This document shows positions 61,643 through 64,000 of a stretch of 64,000 bases of DNA, in pieces. The notes beneath the pieces are model-generated. The model saw only the letters and a list, made by a program, of their open reading frames with translations, was not told where the DNA came from and did no database searches. The translations under genes were made by a program, and so were the position numbers. Position 1 is the first letter of the stretch. Each line of letters begins with the position of its first letter. Origin of the DNA: an uncultured Bacteroidia bacterium (GTDB lineage: Bacteria > Bacteroidota > Bacteroidia > NS11-12g > UBA955); contig CALSPH010000002.1 of the NCBI GenBank assembly GCA_943788195.1, forward strand, positions 1 to 64,000. The letters run 5' to 3'.

Positions 61643-61855
61643 ATGATTAAACTCATTCTTGTAGCCAGTGTTTTTCTAATCATTGCAGTAGCACTATTCT
61701 CTGTGCGCCTATTCTTTGTTAAAGATGGAGAGATTAGAGGTGGATGTGCAGGTAAGAATCCATTACTTGCGGAAGAAGGAGTAGCTTGCGGGCTGTGCGG
61801 AGAAGTGCCTGTTAATGGTGAATGTGGTGATCCTGACAAGGCAGGATATGGTTAA
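61643..61855 (+). CDS. Small cysteine-rich membrane protein
   Basis: A 70-residue protein with one N-terminal transmembrane helix (about 3-22, KLILVASVFLIIAVALFSV) and an exposed part with four cysteines: GGCAGKNPLLAEEGVACGLC and ECGD. Short proteins of this pattern (membrane helix, GxCA.NP....G..CG.CG) recur in Bacteroidota near flavin-transfer or Na-NQR genes, as with apbE here. No function is established; a thiol-based or metal-binding role in the envelope is only a guess. Confidence 0.72.
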   Translation: MIKLILVASVFLIIAVALFSVRLFFVKDGEIRGGCAGKNPLLAEEGVACGLCGEVPVNGECGDPDKAGYG

Positions 61856-61872
61856 TTAGCTTATTTACAGAA

Positions 61873-62133
61873 CTATTTAGCTGCAATTCTGAGAGGGAGA
61901 CCAAAGACACTGCCTAATGTATCTTTTAACATTGCTTTTGTAATTGAAATCGGCCCTGTATAATTTTCCTTTCTTACAATTTCGTATAGGGCATAAGTGT
62001 ATTTTACTCTTTGAGAGGAGGCATCTTGCGACTTTATAGAACGAAGTACTCGAACTTTCTTGAGCTTGAAATCTTTCTCATAATTCTTTTTTAAAGCTAC
62101 ACCATCCATACTGGGATAATATTTCTTTTTCAT
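61873..62133 (-). CDS. Small hypothetical protein
   Basis: An 86-residue, basic protein with no recognised family: MKKKYYPSMDGVALKKNYEK, a strand-rich centre (KLKKVRVLRSI, VKYTYALYEIVRKE) and a C-terminal helix (KAMLKDTLGSVFGLPLRIAAK). There is no signal peptide. It is encoded 42 bases after the secreted protein at 62176 and may share its transcript. Coding status rests on the start, the codon pattern and an upstream AGGAGCAA ribosome-binding-like sequence. Confidence 0.5.
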   Translation of the reverse strand: MKKKYYPSMDGVALKKNYEKDFKLKKVRVLRSIKSQDASSQRVKYTYALYEIVRKENYTGPISITKAMLKDTLGSVFGLPLRIAAK

Positions 62134-62175
62134 TTTTTGTTGCTCCTCTATAATTAAATATTCAATACCCTGTAT

Positions 62176-62580
62176 TTAAAAACACCTTGCCCATCTACCT
62201 ATTTTTCTTTTTAAATTTTCAATGACATTAATTTTTATAGAATTTGTTGAATAATGAACATTGTTAATAATAAATGAAAATGGCCCATAAGTATACCAAC
62301 CTGTATCTTTAAGAATAAACGAACGATAATAAATACCCGGTTGGTTCTTCAACAACAAGAACCCACTATCGTATAATTGCGATGGGATAAGTGTATCTTG
62401 AATATCAGTTTGTATATATATTGAGAAATAACTTCCCGAACGAGGTTGACTTGTTAGAATGGTGGCTTTTATTTCTTTTGACTTAATCTCTGAAGGCATT
62501 GTAATCCCAGTAATTATTACAAATAACAAGGATATAAAAAAGGCCATTCCAAATCTAAGAAAAGTGAAATAAGTTTTCAT
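62176..62580 (-). CDS. Exported protein with a BatD-like beta-sandwich
   Basis: A 134-residue protein with a signal anchor (about 10-27, FGMAFFISLLFVIITGIT) and one beta-sandwich. The arrangement ATILTSQPRSGSYFSIYIQT, GIYYRSFILKDTGWYTYGPFSFIINNVHYSTNSIKINVI resembles the first repeat of BatD/oxygen-tolerance proteins (described in parts). BatD itself is far longer, so this is either a single-module relative or a fragment. It lies between apbE and a small hypothetical gene on the same strand. Confidence 0.55.
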   Translation of the reverse strand: MKTYFTFLRFGMAFFISLLFVIITGITMPSEIKSKEIKATILTSQPRSGSYFSIYIQTDIQDTLIPSQLYDSGFLLLKNQPGIYYRSFILKDTGWYTYGPFSFIINNVHYSTNSIKINVIENLKRKIGRWARCF

Positions 62581-62605
62581 TGAACAAAAATAAAGAATTT
62601 CAAAC

Positions 62606-63568
62606 CTAATCGACCATTTTTCGTTCTACTTTACCCAATTCCGACATATAAATAAGGTACCCTTTCAATTTATTATTTTTCATAAAATCAACCGCTTCCT
62701 TCATTTGCATTGCCATGCAAGCAGTAGCAAAGGCATCTGCCTTAGCTGCGCTTGAAGCTATAACGGTAGCACTTAATAGATTAGTCTGTATAGGCATTCC
62801 AGTTTTAGATGAAATGGTATGGCCGTACTTAGAGCCTTCATACTCAAACTGATTGATGTAGTTTCCACTAGTAGCTAAGCATATCTCTGTAAGTTTATAA
62901 AGGGTATCCCCTTTCTCTTTAGATTGTGTTTCTGGAGATGTAACCCCTATCTGCCAAGGGCCGCCATTAGGTCTATTACCGGCCAAGGCTATCTCTCCTC
63001 CATTATTGATAAAGAAGTCATGAATTCCTTGACATTGAAAATAAAAAGCAATTTGATCAGTGGCATATCCAGGAGCTATAGCATTAAAATCAATTGCAGC
63101 CTTTGTGGGCTTTTCTACAATTAAGGAATCATTCCATTTCCACTTATCTAAGCCGACATATTCTAATATAACTGGCAGTCTTGTTGTGTCCATCCACTTT
63201 CCTTCTTGTTTCAAAAAACCCCATTCTTTTACTAAAGGTTGAACCGTGGGGTCGAACACCCCATCGGTAAGATCATACATCTCCTTGCTTAAATCAAGAA
63301 GAGCCAGCATATAAGGGCTTACATATTTGCTTTCATTTCTATTGGCTACACTCAAATGTGAAGTACTATCATAAGTAGAAATTTGATCCGAAAGCTCTTT
63401 GAAGAATTCAGAGATGTATTCTTCTACCGCGACACCCTTTTTCTCCTTATAAATAATCTCACATTTGGTCCCCCAAACAGGAATTATTAACTTCTTATAG
63501 TTCTCTTTCTTAGAGTTGGAGTTACAGGCAAATGCTACAACTAATAATACAAGACTAAGCTTTCTCAT
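62606..63568 (-). CDS. apbE: FAD:protein FMN transferase (ApbE)
   Basis: A 320-residue lipoprotein (leader LLVVAFACN, Cys at about 15) that attaches FMN from FAD to threonines of target flavoproteins such as Na-NQR and Rnf subunits in the periplasm. Visible features are STYDSTSHLSVANR (FAD region), DLTDGVFDPTVQPLV, AIAPGYATDQIA, NNGGEIALAG and the C-terminal GHTISSKTGMPI and SAAKADAFATACMAM, the last holding the conserved Asp. It starts within the end of the flavoprotein gene (14-base overlap). Confidence 0.93.
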   Translation of the reverse strand: MRKLSLVLLVVAFACNSNSKKENYKKLIIPVWGTKCEIIYKEKKGVAVEEYISEFFKELSDQISTYDSTSHLSVANRNESKYVSPYMLALLDLSKEMYDLTDGVFDPTVQPLVKEWGFLKQEGKWMDTTRLPVILEYVGLDKWKWNDSLIVEKPTKAAIDFNAIAPGYATDQIAFYFQCQGIHDFFINNGGEIALAGNRPNGGPWQIGVTSPETQSKEKGDTLYKLTEICLATSGNYINQFEYEGSKYGHTISSKTGMPIQTNLLSATVIASSAAKADAFATACMAMQMKEAVDFMKNNKLKGYLIYMSELGKVERKMVD

Positions 63569-64000
63569 TCAACCGCAAAGCTATATTTTTTGCTGCAATG
63601 TATGCGGTGGTCCATGCGGCTTGAAAATTAAACCCACCTGTAATTGCATCGATATCCATTACCTCCCCTGCGAAATAGAACCCCGGATGCTGTTTAGATT
63701 GCATGGTTTTCACATCAATTTCATCTAAATCTATTCCACCGCAGGTTACAAACTCTTCCTTGAATGTAGTTTTCCCCTCAGCCTGAAAGAGATGGTTCTT
63801 AATCAGTTCAACCAATTTATTTTTTTCTGATTTGGACAACTCATCTGCTTTTTTCGTATGCGCAACTCTTGCTTCATCCAATAAATACATCCAAAGTCGC
63901 TGCGGAATTGCATCCGGCTTATGGTTTTGTATTTGCTTTTTGGATTTATTCAAAACCAACTCTTCACGAGGCACATCGGGAAGCCAATCAACTGAATATT
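63555..64000 (-). CDS. NAD(P)/FAD-dependent oxidoreductase, HI0933/BaiN-like, C-terminal part
   Basis: The last 148 residues of a flavoprotein that continues past the window end. The sequence CGGIDLDEIDVKTMQSKQHP followed by GFYFAGEVMDIDAITGGFNFQ is the FAD-binding C-terminus of the HI0933/BaiN family, and TAYIAAKNIA is its usual end. The N-terminal Rossmann motif is out of view. Enzymatic role is not established for most members. It precedes and overlaps apbE on the same strand. Confidence 0.85.
   Translation of the reverse strand, partial: YSVDWLPDVPREELVLNKSKKQIQNHKPDAIPQRLWMYLLDEARVAHTKKADELSKSEKNKLVELIKNHLFQAEGKTTFKEEFVTCGGIDLDEIDVKTMQSKQHPGFYFAGEVMDIDAITGGFNFQAAWTTAYIAAKNIALRLNEKA

Noticed and set aside
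1-64000. tRNA, rRNA or mobile-element genes
   Set aside because: No cloverleaf-like or rRNA sequence and no integrase or transposase frame were recognised by eye; a covariance-model scan would be needed to exclude a tRNA formally.

Overview
The window is a chromosomal segment from a member of the Bacteroidota. The evidence is a TAnnTTTG promoter box in front of many genes, a complete alternative complex III operon (actABCDEF), type IX secretion and gliding genes (porT-like, gldH-like, a PorE-like OmpA protein, a secreted protein with a T9SS sorting domain), a Bacteroidota-type arginine decarboxylase, and SusD-free, AT-rich, mostly housekeeping content. Class-level placement (Chitinophagia, Flavobacteriia, Cytophagia or Sphingobacteriia) cannot be fixed from the sequence alone.

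Layout. 1-2.1 kb: the start of icd (minus strand, cut by the window edge), diverging from a lipid kinase and a SUI1-type factor, then a GIY-YIG gene set among imperfect palindromic repeats. 2.1-9.1 kb: an Lhr-like helicase, a secreted MORN-tailed protein, a J-domain membrane protein and ATP-dependent pckA. 9.2-15 kb: an accessory stretch with a glyoxalase-fold protein, a decayed nucleotidyl cyclase, an archaemetzincin-like lipoprotein, a DnaQ/GIY-YIG nuclease interrupted at a nine-A run and overlapped by a LexA/S24-type regulator, RhlE, and a broken C2-like protein. 15-29 kb: lpdA, an LTA-synthase-like sulfatase, hisS-hutH-gldH as an overlapping run, a lipoprotein interrupted by an amber codon, speA, a saccharopine reductase-like gene, a frameshifted outer-membrane protein, a phosphohexomutase and ychF.

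29-38.3 kb: the six-gene act operon for the quinol:electron-acceptor complex, closed by a strong terminator. ActD carries an extra C-terminal helix-hairpin-helix-like domain and ActF a long His/acid-rich periplasmic insertion. 38.4-46 kb: rnz, an SDR, a thiolase, and rpsP-rimM-trmD followed by a DnaQ-like exonuclease and RluA. The ribosomal protein S16 has a very long acidic tail. 46-57 kb: metB-like gene, DUF2400 protein, sterol-desaturase family protein, a deletion scar joining an oxygenase fragment to a phosphoesterase without a normal start, a PorE-like protein, rpmA/rplU, a T9SS cargo that looks like a dead C25 peptidase, a GT-C transferase, porT and ubiE. 57-64 kb: engB, an RsmB-like methyltransferase, a periplasmic-binding-like protein, guaA, small membrane/secreted proteins, apbE and a flavoprotein cut by the window end.

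Recurring themes are: respiration (act operon, lpdA, icd, ubiE, apbE); protein export and gliding; ribosome and tRNA maturation; and several single-base gene disruptions, two of them at A homopolymers. Several genes have the promoter box exactly four bases before the start codon, which predicts leaderless mRNAs. I found no tRNA, rRNA, CRISPR array, integrase or transposase.
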